A stretch of 64,000 nucleotides of DNA, taken from assembly GCA_948739805.1 (NCBI GenBank), contig CAPYID010000004.1, positions 27,110 to 91,109 on the forward strand, written 5' to 3'. Below the pieces are notes generated by a model. The model ran no database searches and was not told where the DNA came from. It saw only the letters and a list, made by a program, of their open reading frames with translations. The stretch's first letter is position 1. Each line of letters opens with the position of its first letter. Positions 45,756 to 54,357 of this stretch are shown piece after piece. This DNA comes from an uncultured Clostridia bacterium (GTDB taxonomy: Bacteria; Bacillota; Clostridia; TANB77; CAG-508). A program made the translations under genes and the position numbers.

Positions 45756-47144
45756 CTAAAATCTAAAATATAGAAATGGACTAAATGAACCATCTATAAT
45801 ATAGCTTGTACTTATAATTAAAATAAATAATAAGAATATTGGCTCTATACAGTTGATAAATTTATCTATTTTTTTATTAGTACTTGCTATATTTTTTAAT
45901 ATTGGTGTAGAACCAATTATACTTATTAATATAATGATAAAATAACTTTTTAAATAATATATACTTTCTTTTGAAGCAATTGGTATATTGTTTGTTCCAA
46001 ATAGACCTCCTATATTTTGTAAAATGCTAGTAACACTGTCTCCATTAAATATAATAAAGCTAATCATGACAATTAGTAATGTATATATTCGTGTTAAAGT
46101 TTTAGGTGCTTTTTTTAAAATTTTTCCTAGAAATATCTTTTCTATAATTAACAGAATTCCAAAATATAAACCCCATATCACAAAATTCCATGCAGCTCCA
46201 TGCCATACACCTGTTAATATCCACACAATTAATAAGTTTCTAAACCATTTTATATTACTAACTTTATTTCCACCTAATGGAATATAAACATAATCTCTAA
46301 ACCATGTACTTAAAGATATATGCCATCTTCTCCAAAAGTCTTTAATACTTGTTGCTATATATGGATAATTAAAATTTTCCAAAAATTCAAATCCTAACAT
46401 TTTACCTAACCCAATTGCCATGTCAGAATAACCCGAAAAGTCAAAGTAAATTTGTAGCATTCCCGAAATTCCATACAACCAATAATAAAGTACACTAATC
46501 TCATTACTTCCTAAAACTACAGTATTTAACTCTCCTAATACATCTGCAATTAATACTTTTTTTCCTAGTCCAATAATAAACCTTCTAACTCCTAAACTAA
46601 ATTTCTCAATTGTATAGTTTCTTTTCTCAATTTGTTCTTCTATTGTTGTATATCTTACAATTGGCCCAGCTATTAATTGTGGAAATAACGAAATATACAT
46701 TGCTACTTTTAAAATATTTTTCTGAACTTTTGCTTCTCCTTTGTATACATCTATTAAATAGCTAACCATTTGAAAGATATAAAAAGATATTCCTATTGGA
46801 AGTGCTATATAAATAAAATGTATTTTATTTGATATTATTAAGTTAATGTTTTCTATAATAAAGTTAATATATTTGAAATACATAAGTATGCCCACTATAG
46901 TGACTATTGATAATATTAAAAATATCTTTGATTGTTTTTTGTACTTATCTATTAAAATTCCAAATATATATGTAATTATTATTGAGCTTATCATTAACCA
47001 TACATATTTAGGTTCTCCATAAAAATAGAATAATAATGATGCTATTAGTAATATTATATTTTTTAATTTGTTTGGTACCATGTAATATATTACCAAAGTA
47101 ATTGGTAAAAAGTAAAATAAAAAAGTAATACTAGTAAATACCAT
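45756..47144 (-). CDS. MBOAT-family O-acyltransferase, AlgI/DltB-like
   Basis: A 462-aa polytopic membrane protein with about ten helices. Key segments are QLIAGPIVRY, FDFSGYSDMAIGLGKMLGF, NFNYPYIATSIKDFWRRWHISLS-type sequence and GVWHGAAWNFVIWG with the catalytic His. It moves acyl groups across the membrane to polysaccharide or wall polymer; the acceptor is unknown. It has a GGGGGGAATATG start context and leads directly into the DHHW gene. Confidence 0.93.
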   Translation of the reverse strand: MVFTSITFLFYFLPITLVIYYMVPNKLKNIILLIASLLFYFYGEPKYVWLMISSIIITYIFGILIDKYKKQSKIFLILSIVTIVGILMYFKYINFIIENINLIISNKIHFIYIALPIGISFYIFQMVSYLIDVYKGEAKVQKNILKVAMYISLFPQLIAGPIVRYTTIEEQIEKRNYTIEKFSLGVRRFIIGLGKKVLIADVLGELNTVVLGSNEISVLYYWLYGISGMLQIYFDFSGYSDMAIGLGKMLGFEFLENFNYPYIATSIKDFWRRWHISLSTWFRDYVYIPLGGNKVSNIKWFRNLLIVWILTGVWHGAAWNFVIWGLYFGILLIIEKIFLGKILKKAPKTLTRIYTLLIVMISFIIFNGDSVTSILQNIGGLFGTNNIPIASKESIYYLKSYFIIILISIIGSTPILKNIASTNKKIDKFINCIEPIFLLFILIISTSYIIDGSFSPFLYFRF

Positions 47145-47189
47145 ATTCCCCCCTTTCCACTCTCAAAGAGTACCTTTTTCTTTTGCCTA

Positions 47190-47228
47190 TTTAAGTTTTC
47201 GACTGTAAGGAAAAATCTCAAGGGCTAG
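47190..47228. repeat. Copy C of the repeated intergenic motif
   Basis: Plus strand: TTAAGTTTTCGACTGTAAGG, then AAAAATCTCAAGGGCTAG. The best match to copy A. It abuts the long hairpin at 47228. Confidence 0.5.
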
Positions 47229-47286
47229 CGATTATATTTTATATAATAGGAAAGTATCACTTTCCTATTATATAAAATATAATCGC
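47228..47286. repeat. Perfect 27-bp-stem hairpin
   Basis: Left arm starts GCGATTATATTTTATATAAT and ends AGGAAAG; the exact reverse complement follows after loop TATCA. It lies between the DUF4358-like gene and the MBOAT gene. It could terminate or stabilise the intergenic mRNA. Confidence 0.7.
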
Positions 47287-47343
47287 CATAAAATAGACTA
47301 GTTTCTATTTATACTGGCGATATTTCTTATTTTAACTATTATA

Positions 47344-47916
47344 TTAGTACATTTCTGGTGGTAATTCTATTTCTTCAGTTTTTTCATATTCTTGTCCTAC
47401 TGTTCCAACTAATGTCTTAAATTTTTCATATATTGGTTTTGCAACTTCTTCACTAGACATAATAAGACATACTACATTTCCACTACTTGTTGTGTACACT
47501 TTTTCTGCTGAAACACATATCCATTTCCTATAGTCTACTTTATCTTTTATTGTCTCTGCAATTTTATCTGCGTTTACCCCTTCTTTTACTGTTAAAAGTA
47601 CAAATGAATACGCTTGAGAACTAATCATTGGCTCTGATACAACAAGATATTCTAAGTCATTACCATTGTCAAGTCCAGTAAATGACTTTACCATTACATC
47701 ATCTGTTATATCTATTACTTGGGTTTGAGCACTATCTGGTATCAAATTTTCTTGACCTTCATATACTTTATTAATTAAGCCTTCTAACTCTTCTGCACTG
47801 TTAATTTTTTCTACTTGTTTCTCATCTTTTGGTTTTGTTAAAATAACTACTGCTAAAACTACTATTACAAGAATTATTGATACTATTGCTATGATAATTT
47901 TAGTTGATTTATTCAT
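47344..47916 (-). CDS. DUF4358-like membrane-anchored protein
   Basis: A 190-aa protein with an N-terminal helix (IIIAIVSIILVIVVLAVVIL) and an extracellular alpha/beta domain (AYSFVLLTVKEGVNADKIAET, DYRKWICVSAEKVYTTSSGNVVCLIM). The pattern resembles DUF4358 proteins, which often accompany MBOAT/DHHW acylation genes, as here. It starts with AGAGAGGAGAAAAA upstream. The function is unknown. Confidence 0.7.
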   Translation of the reverse strand: MNKSTKIIIAIVSIILVIVVLAVVILTKPKDEKQVEKINSAEELEGLINKVYEGQENLIPDSAQTQVIDITDDVMVKSFTGLDNGNDLEYLVVSEPMISSQAYSFVLLTVKEGVNADKIAETIKDKVDYRKWICVSAEKVYTTSSGNVVCLIMSSEEVAKPIYEKFKTLVGTVGQEYEKTEEIELPPEMY

Positions 47917-48101
47917 TTTTTCTCCTCTCTTTTTATAATTTATTTATATTATAATTTAAAAATTGTTAATTAGCAACTGTTTTTATAAATTGTTATTTTT
48001 TTCCTAATTTTTTTGTAAATATAAATAATTCAACTTCCTTTTTTTACTAATCTCATACATATATTTAATTTGAATTCTTATTTTATATACCTCTAATTTA
48101 T

Positions 48102-48122
48102 AGGCGGACATTTAGTCCGCCT
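48102..48122. terminator. Hairpin after the 3' part of the spoVD-type gene
   Basis: AGGCGGAC-ATTTA-GTCCGCCT just after the stop at 48128. It probably ends that transcript or is a hairpin repeat relative; the T run is weak. Confidence 0.5.
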
Positions 48123-48127
48123 GTAAA

Positions 48128-48427
48128 TTATGTTCCTATCTCGCAATATATTGTTGTTCCACTATTTATAGTAATTCCTTCTTTTGGAGTTTGATTTGTT
48201 ATTATCATTTCTGAAATATCTATTCCTTCTTCTACATTTATTCTCATTTGTAATCCTAAGTCTTTTAATACATTTTCTGCCTCTTTTACATTTATGTTTG
48301 TAATATTAGGTACTGTTACTTCTGTTACTGGTTCTAATTCTTCTACTTTGTCCTTTTCTAATTCTAAATATGGTAATACTTCACTTAGTATTTGTGAACC
48401 AATTGGTGCTGCTACTCCTCCTCCTTG
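48128..48427 (-). CDS. spoVD: 3' part of the interrupted SpoVD-type PBP, with PASTA domain
   Basis: Open frame without its own start, from the 8-bp core to TAA at 48128. It encodes GGGVAAPIGSQILSEVLPYLE, the final transpeptidase helix region, then VTVPNITNINVKEAENVLKD, a single PASTA domain, and ends YCEIGT. Joined at the CAAGGAGG core to the 5' part (NPTGEGGHQGG), it gives the expected NPTGEGGHQGGGVAAPIG continuation. It is silent or useless unless the element is excised. Confidence 0.92.
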   Translation of the reverse strand, partial: QGGGVAAPIGSQILSEVLPYLELEKDKVEELEPVTEVTVPNITNINVKEAENVLKDLGLQMRINVEEGIDISEMIITNQTPKEGITINSGTTIYCEIGT

Positions 48428-48450
48428 GGTGATTTTGACAACACAAATTT
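48420..48450. other. Left attachment site with inverted arm
   Basis: Core CCTCCTTG followed by arm GGGTGATTTTGACAACACAAA. The recombinase stop codon is at 48450, so the gene ends at the site. Confidence 0.8.
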
Positions 48451-50160
48451 TACAAATTTGCTACTTGTTTTTCCAATGCTATTTTATTATTCTCTATGTA
48501 TTCTAAGCATCTCTTAAATTCATCTTCAAATTTAAACTTTATTTTTATATCTCCATTTTCTTTTACATATATACAATCTATTAATTCCATCATTATATCT
48601 CTTGAAAGTTCTATGATACCCTTTTTCTCTTTAAATTTCTCTATCCATTCATTACTATTTATGCTTTGACTCTCATACTTTTGCTTTTCATTTTCTAGCC
48701 TTTCGATGTTTTGATTTAATCTTTCTATATCATTTTCATATTTTTGCTTATATTCTAAATATTCCTCTCTTGTTATATCTTCATTTTTCCAATCTTCATA
48801 TAATGTTCTTTTAAAATTTGATATTTTGGAAATCTCATTTTGTTTTTCTATAATCATATTGTATATTATCTGCGGACGAGCAATGCTCGCCCCTACATCA
48901 TTTATCTGTTTTACAATTTCTTCTGTATCAATTAGTAAATCGATATGGAAATTAATAGCTTTTAACACTGCTTTTTCTAAATTTTCCACTTTTATAGAAT
49001 GCTTTGTGCATAAATTATTTGACTTTTTTCTATAAGTGCTACAAATGTAATATTCATATTTGCTACCACTTTTATTAGTACTACTTTTTTTGTTCATTGC
49101 TCTTTTGCAATCTGCACATTTTAGAAAACCTGCCCATATTGATAACTCTTTAGTCTTCTGTGATACCTTTGTATCTCTTTTACTCAGTTCTTGTGCTTTT
49201 TCAAAGATTTCTTTATCAATAATAGGCTCATGGGTATTTTCCACCCTTACCCACTCTTCCTCTGGCACTTGTTCCACTTTATGTACTTTATAGCTTTTCG
49301 TTCTTCTTTTTCCTTGAACTGTATTACCTATATACACTTCATTATTTAAAATATTTCGTACTGTAGAAGGTGTCCAAGTATATGTATTATCTTGTATTCC
49401 ATAGTTATTATAATTTTGCCCTAATTCTATTTTTTTGTGTCCTGTAGGATTCAATACTCCTAAATCATTTAGTCTGTGGCAAATTGCTATTTTTCCTAAT
49501 CCCTCATTTACATTCCAATTAAATATATCTTTTATAATGTTTGCAACACTTTCGTCAATTATTAATTTATGCTTATCTTTTGGATCTTTGATATAACCAT
49601 AAGATGGAAATGCCCCTATAAATTCTCCTTTTTTCTTTTTTCCGTTTAATGATGTTCTAATTTTAATTGAAGTATCCCTACAATATTCATCATTGATTAA
49701 ATTCTTAAATGGTACTAAGATTGTATTTGTACTTGATGGATTTTTAAAACTATCTACAAAATCATTAATGGCAATAAATCTTATATTAAATAATGGAAAA
49801 ACTTGCTCTATATAATTTCCTACTTCTATATAATTTCTTCCAAGTCTTGATAAATCTTTTACAATAACACAGTTAATATTTCCGTTTCTCATATCTTCTA
49901 GTAATCTTTGAAATGAAGGTCTATTAAAATCTGTTCCTGTAAATCCATCATCTATATAAGTATCATAAACTATCAAATCGTCATGTTCTTCTATGAATTC
50001 ATTAAGCAACGTTTTTTGACTTGTTACACTATTACTTTCTTGCTTTTCTTTTCCGATTATCTTCATCTTCTTGTGAAAGCCTTATATATAATGCAACAGA
50101 CCATATCTTATTTTTTATAGTATTATTTTCATTAGAAGAATACTTTGATTTTCTCGCCAC
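48450..50160 (-). CDS. Large serine recombinase, broken by one extra base near its start
   Basis: Integrates or excises the element. GTG 50160 opens ARKSKYSSNENN to VALYIRLSQEDED, with the nucleophilic Ser in RLS (codon 29). Codon 36 is CGG and the frame soon stops. Skipping the extra C (plus G at 50055) gives DNGKEKQESNSVTSQKTLL and the rest: resolvase domain to about 165 (VIVKDLSRLGRNYIEVGNY), recombinase domain, zinc ribbon (CADCKRAM, YICSTYRKKSNNLC) and coiled coil. Total about 569 aa, as for TnpX-like enzymes. A hairpin repeat encoding DVGASIARPQ is inserted in frame. GGAGAGGAG lies upstream. Confidence 0.92.
48872..48898. repeat. REP-like hairpin inserted in frame in the recombinase gene
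   Basis: GCGGACGAGC-AAT-GCTCGCCCCTACA, the same family as the intergenic copies. On minus it encodes VGASIARPQ inside the C-terminal region of the recombinase without breaking the frame. Confidence 0.75.
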
Positions 50161-50409
50161 TTTTTATTTTAACTCCTCTCCTTTAAATTTTAAAACAAAT
50201 CAAAAACAAGTAGTACTAGGCAATCGAGTCAAAAATCCGCAGTCGTACTCTTGTATGATGAGGACATTTTTGTACGAAGATTAACGACGTAATACGAAGT
50301 TTTTCATTTGTTTTATTGTAACGTGCTCAATAAAAAATGTCAGCCCTTTTTACTGAAACTGTTAAAATTTATTTGTTACAATTTCAGTATGCAAAATTGT
50401 GAAGCAATT
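50161..50409. other. Recombinase upstream region without genes
   Basis: No ORF. At 50215-50320 the composition is distinctly richer in CpG-containing words (GTCGTACTC, GTACGAAG, ACGACG, ATACGAAG), with TACGAAG repeated directly. It may hold the recombinase promoter or a protein-binding region. ACTGAAA and its inverted partner occur near 50360-50390. Confidence 0.4.
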
Positions 50410-50568
50410 TTACTTTCCTATCTTTCCTTTTAAAATATTTAACATACACTCTTCAAAAGTTTTATTACTTTTAGAATATATTATCTCTATATCCATATTA
50501 TCTATCTTTATTGTATATGGATTTTCTGTATTTAATAGATAATCTATAACTTTACTTTTTTCTTTCAA
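50410..50568 (-). CDS. Small recombinase-associated protein, 52 aa
   Basis: TTG at 50568 to TAA at 50410; GGAAAGG lies about 10 bases upstream. The product (KEKSKVIDYLLNTENPYTIKI partly, then MDIEIIYSKSNKTFEECMLNIL) resembles short proteins commonly encoded beside TnpX-like recombinases, with the pattern NPY...F..GKT..EC. Those have no established role. No ATG is available for this length, so the start is less sure. Confidence 0.5.
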   Translation of the reverse strand: MKEKSKVIDYLLNTENPYTIKIDNMDIEIIYSKSNKTFEECMLNILKGKIGK

Positions 50569-50828
50569 ACCTTACATACCTTTCCATTTATCATTTGTTA
50601 AAGTTTATTAATTTTAAAAATTTTTATTACTAATTTATCCTTCTACTAGATAAGTTCCAAAATGGCACTTTAAATGTAACCTTTTTTGAAAAAATTTTTA
50701 AATCTCTCTACTAGGTATATGTAACCATTTTATAAAAAATCGGAAAATTTTATAAAATTTCTTAAACTTTTTTCATAATGTATATGCCATGGATGGATCA
50801 AAAAAGTATAATCTTTAAAAAAATTATG
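50569..50828. other. AT-rich gap with short direct repeats
   Basis: No gene. Two related units contain TCTACTAG(A/G)TA and ATGTAACC(T/A)TTTT (about 50641-50690 and 50706-50740). Function is not evident. Confidence 0.35.
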
Positions 50829-50878
50829 AAAAAAAAGTAACTAAAACTTAGTTTTTATTAAGTTCTAGTTACTTTTTT
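50829..50878 (-). terminator. Terminator of the helicase-like gene
   Basis: AAAAAAGTAACTAGAACTTA / TAAGTTTTAGTTACTTTTTTTT on the minus strand, a long stem with a T8 tract. Confidence 0.85.
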
Positions 50879-52205
50879 AAAATTGAGATTTTTCATTTCT
50901 TATTTTTTTTAATTCTGGTCTCATTTCTTCTTTTATAAAATCTGATTTTACTCCATTTTTTTCTTCACCTTTGCTATTAGTTCTTATCGTGTTATAGCAT
51001 AATACAACTGCTTTTTTAGCTCTAGTTATTGCAACATAATGTATATTTTTACATTCTTCAATATCCAAATAATCATGACTATCGAAATCTATTTTAGGTA
51101 AAATATAATTGTGTAAATCTAAATGAAAAATCAAATCAAATTCTAGTCCTTTAGATTTATGAATTGTCATAATAGGTACTGTATCAGCCTCTAATGGTAA
51201 TAGAGATTCAAACATATCTTCATTATCTATTACTTTTTTTAAATTTTCCAAATCTTTATCTTTTATTATTTCTTTCGTAATAAGTTTTACAATATTTTTT
51301 ATTTGTTCTTTTTCTATTCCTAACCTTCCATTTATAGCATATTGCTCCTTCTGTGCTATCAGCATTGCTTGTATCTTTTTCTTATCCCTAGAATTTATTA
51401 TTTTACCATTTTCATACTTTTCAAATATTTTTTCTAAAAATATAGATTTATCTCCCACTATATATAATAATAACTCTTTACAAATACTATCATATATTGT
51501 ACTTCCTTCATCAAGTGGAGTTGTAATATATATTTTATTTTTTATATTTAAATACTTAGATATCATTTTCCCAGTATTATTATTTCTAACTAAAATAGCT
51601 ACATCATTGTTATTTGTTATTTCGAATCTCTTCTTTAATGGTTCGATTATATTCTCTATTCTTTTAGCCACTATTTCTTCATTACCCAAAATTTTGATCC
51701 CTGTAACTCTTTTATCTTCATTTGACATGTTTTTGTTTTCTCTTTCAGGCGATAAAAAAGTTAGAGAATATTCAATAATGGATTGATGACATCTATGATT
51801 TTTATTTAATACAAATCCTTTAAAATTTTTTAATGATACTAATGAAGTCAAATCTTTTGAATCTCTATTGTCATATCTAAAAATTGATTGATTTGGATCT
51901 CCAACTCCAATTCCAATTAATCCACTATTTACAAATTTCAGAAATATATCATATTGTTCTAAGTTACAATCTTGAAATTCATCTATAACTATATGAGAAT
52001 ACCTTGCTAAAATATATTTTTTACACCTTAGTGAGTTTTCAAAAATATAATTTCCTAAAATTCCTGTAGCTTGTAAAATAATGTATCCTTTTTCTAATTG
52101 TTTTAAAGCTAATTTTAACTTATCGCTTTTTGACTTCTGTTTAAACTCGTTTGCTTCTTCTTTTTCCAGATTCTTCACTTCATATTTATTTATACTTGCG
52201 ACCAA
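50877..52205 (-). pseudogene. UvrD/Rep-type helicase, truncated at the N-terminus
   Basis: A 442-aa frame opening with TTG at 52205, without ATG or a site; a stop lies a few codons upstream. The core keeps YSHIVIDEFQDCNLEQY (Walker B), GVGDPNQSIFRYDNRD, NKNHRCHQ, TIHKSKGLEFD and HYVAITRAKKAVVL, motifs II-VI of SF1A helicases. Walker A and the first ~200 residues are missing, so helicase activity is unlikely. The 5' end is fused to the HTH gene below, implying a deletion. Confidence 0.8.
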
Positions 52206-52378
52206 CTTTCTGAATATTCTCTATCCTTCTCTTCGTTATGTATTGCAAATCCTATTGGTAATAAATTATTTCTCATTCCGATAGATACAGCCATTGATGA
52301 AATTCCTAAATAGTCTCCTGCTATTTTACATGTAATTTTTGACATTTTTCTAATATCTTCATCAGTATATTTAGCCAT
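52190..52378 (-). pseudogene. Truncated HTH excisionase-like protein, 62 aa
   Basis: ATG 52378 follows AGGAGAATGAAATT. MAKYTDEDIRKMSKITCKIA then GDYLGISSMAVSIGMRNN looks like the small helix-turn-helix DNA-binding proteins of Clostridia mobile elements. Such proteins usually continue past the NEEKDREYSESW position with a Tyr/Pro-rich tail. Here the frame ends three residues later, where the helicase remnant begins. It may still bind DNA. Confidence 0.6.
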
Positions 52379-52399
52379 AATTTCATTCTCCTCTCATTC

Positions 52400-53005
52400 T
52401 TATTTTAAACTTTCTCTTATTTTGTTATATGTTATCTTTCTTACTACCCCATTTGTATCTTCTAAATACACTTGTCCATAGTCATAATATGATTCAAAAA
52501 CTATTGCTAAATTATTTTGTAATATTAATTTTAATTGTTTAATAAATAGTTCTTGACCATATGGATCTTCTATGCCATATGAACCTGTAAAATCTAAATC
52601 ATCATATTGGTTTGTAGTTAGAATATTAAAGTCAATAATCTTATTGCCTATACATTCACTAAAATATTTATTTAGTTCTATCTGACATTTTGAATAATCA
52701 ATATTATTTGGCAAAGAATTATATCCAAGTTTTAATCTACTTGCCTCTGAAAAATCAATTTCTAATTGGCTATTGTCTTCAAACATGATAATTAACGGTC
52801 TATCAATTTCTATTAAGCAATTTTGTTGTTCTCTTTCTTGTATTCCAAATTCAAAATTATATATAAAACTTGGTGTGTTTATTTCTGTTATTTGTTTATT
52901 AAAAATATTCAACTCTTTAATTTTTTTATTTAAGTCTTCTGGTTTTTGAATTATATTTACATTCCATTTATGCCAATCAAACTCTATCATAAAATTCTTC
53001 TCCAT
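52400..53005 (-). CDS. Hypothetical protein, 201 aa, element cargo
   Basis: A soluble acidic protein with no signal peptide. Motifs such as IEFDWHKWNV, LIIMFEDNSQLEIDFSEASRLKLG and GSYGIEDPYGQELF suggest a beta-rich fold. I do not recognise it. It is followed by the HTH remnant 22 bp downstream. It starts near a divergent structured RNA on plus. Confidence 0.55.
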   Translation of the reverse strand: MEKNFMIEFDWHKWNVNIIQKPEDLNKKIKELNIFNKQITEINTPSFIYNFEFGIQEREQQNCLIEIDRPLIIMFEDNSQLEIDFSEASRLKLGYNSLPNNIDYSKCQIELNKYFSECIGNKIIDFNILTTNQYDDLDFTGSYGIEDPYGQELFIKQLKLILQNNLAIVFESYYDYGQVYLEDTNGVVRKITYNKIRESLK

Positions 53006-53071
53006 ATCTATAAATTTTTCTATCGTTATTATAACACAAAAAATAAATTTATACGATTTTGTATTTGAAAA

Positions 53072-53222
53072 AAATTATGCTAGTGAAACGAAGCATAATT
53101 TTAAAGAACAAATCTTATTTGGTCTCGAAAGTGTCAGGTATTTTTTACCGACTAACTTTCGCAAGCATGGTGTTTTGACACCTGTAATGCTTGTTAGGAG
53201 AAAATCTCCTAACACCTTTTTT
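53072..53222 (+). ncRNA. Probable structured small RNA in the element
   Basis: Four successive hairpins on plus. First AAATTATGCT / AGCATAATTT (53072-53101). Then CGAAAGT / ACTTTCG (53126-53161), nested around GTC-A-GGTA / TACC-GAC. Then AAGCAT-GGTGT / ACACC-TGTA-ATGCTT (53163-53192). Last GTTAGGAGA / TCTCCTAAC (53193-53213) followed by ACCTTTTTT, an intrinsic terminator. No ORF fits. It is oriented against the flanking genes. No known family is recognised. Confidence 0.55.
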
Positions 53223-53322
53223 GCTCTCTGAGGGACAAATTTTTATCATAGTTATTTGTAAATTAATATAAAAAAATTGCTATATCTTTTATAAAATATA
53301 ACAATTTTTTGATAAAATTTTT

Positions 53323-54318
53323 TTAATCTTTTACTTTTATTTTTGCAAATTCATTAGCCTCTATTGTTGCATATCCTCCAATTGGGAAAGTAAAAATTGG
53401 AATTGTATGACCAAAATTTGCATTTATAATAACAGGTATATCTATAAGTTCTTTCTTTGTTTCAATAATTTCCTTCCATTTTTTTTCGCTCATATTAGAT
53501 CCTTTTTCTGCTCTTCCAATTACAAGACCTTTTACATTTTTTTCTTTTAAATGATGCAATAAAGATTGTAAATCTCTATCAAATTCTCTTATAAATTCAT
53601 TTCCTACCAAATCATCATCTTCCAAAAATAGAATACTGTCTTTTGCATCTGGCATATATTCTGTTCCTTGTAAAAGATTTAAAGTACATAAATTTCCACC
53701 TATTATATTTCCTTCAGCTTTTCCATAATTAATTATTTTCATGCCATCATTTTTTATAAATTCTCTATCTTCTTGATTTTTATACCATGAATCATCACTC
53801 CATTCTGTTGAACTTTCTATACTGATATCTTTATTATTCATTAACATATCTTTAAAGTAATTCATAGTATAATCAAATCCATATTTCATTCCAAAACTAG
53901 AGAAATGTGGCCCATAATAAGTAATTAATCCTGTCTTTGCATAAATTGCATTACTAAGTGCTGTTATATCTGAAAAGCCACATATGATTTTAGGATTTTC
54001 TTTTATTAAATTATAATCAATATAATCTAATAATTGGTTTATATTATAACCACCTATTACTGTTAAAATTGCTTTAACATTTTTGTCTCTGAATGCTTCA
54101 TGTAAATCTTCTACTCTGTCTAATATACTTGCACATCCAAAATCATCGTTGATGGAGTTCATAACATTTCTTCCAAATGTAACCTTAAATCCCATTTGTT
54201 CTAATCTACTTTTAGCTATTTCAATTACTTCTTTACTTAAAATTTTCATACTTCTCGATGGTGCAATTACTCTTATTTCATCACCTATGTGTAACCTGTT
54301 TGGTATCATTTTATCCAT
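53323..54318 (-). CDS. S66-family LD-carboxypeptidase / MccF-like protein
   Basis: A 331-aa cytoplasmic serine peptidase-like protein. IRVIAPSRSM opens the domain, and the nucleophile Ser lies in ICGFSDITAL at about 122-131, with YGPHFSSFG, the GNLCTLNLLQGT segment and FGHTIPIFTFPIGGYA with the catalytic His. The Glu lies in LEDDD. The family includes LdcA (wall recycling) and MccF (microcin C resistance); placement in mobile cargo makes a protective or accessory role plausible. It is the third cargo gene. Confidence 0.88.
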   Translation of the reverse strand: MDKMIPNRLHIGDEIRVIAPSRSMKILSKEVIEIAKSRLEQMGFKVTFGRNVMNSINDDFGCASILDRVEDLHEAFRDKNVKAILTVIGGYNINQLLDYIDYNLIKENPKIICGFSDITALSNAIYAKTGLITYYGPHFSSFGMKYGFDYTMNYFKDMLMNNKDISIESSTEWSDDSWYKNQEDREFIKNDGMKIINYGKAEGNIIGGNLCTLNLLQGTEYMPDAKDSILFLEDDDLVGNEFIREFDRDLQSLLHHLKEKNVKGLVIGRAEKGSNMSEKKWKEIIETKKELIDIPVIINANFGHTIPIFTFPIGGYATIEANEFAKIKVKD

Positions 54319-54357
54319 AATTATTCTTTCCTTTCATGTCTATATTTTTATTATTAA

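Noticed and set aside
53072..53222. Retron, CRISPR-associated or toxin-antitoxin RNA
   Set aside because: No reverse transcriptase, cas gene, spacer array, toxin gene or tandem RNA repeat was found nearby.
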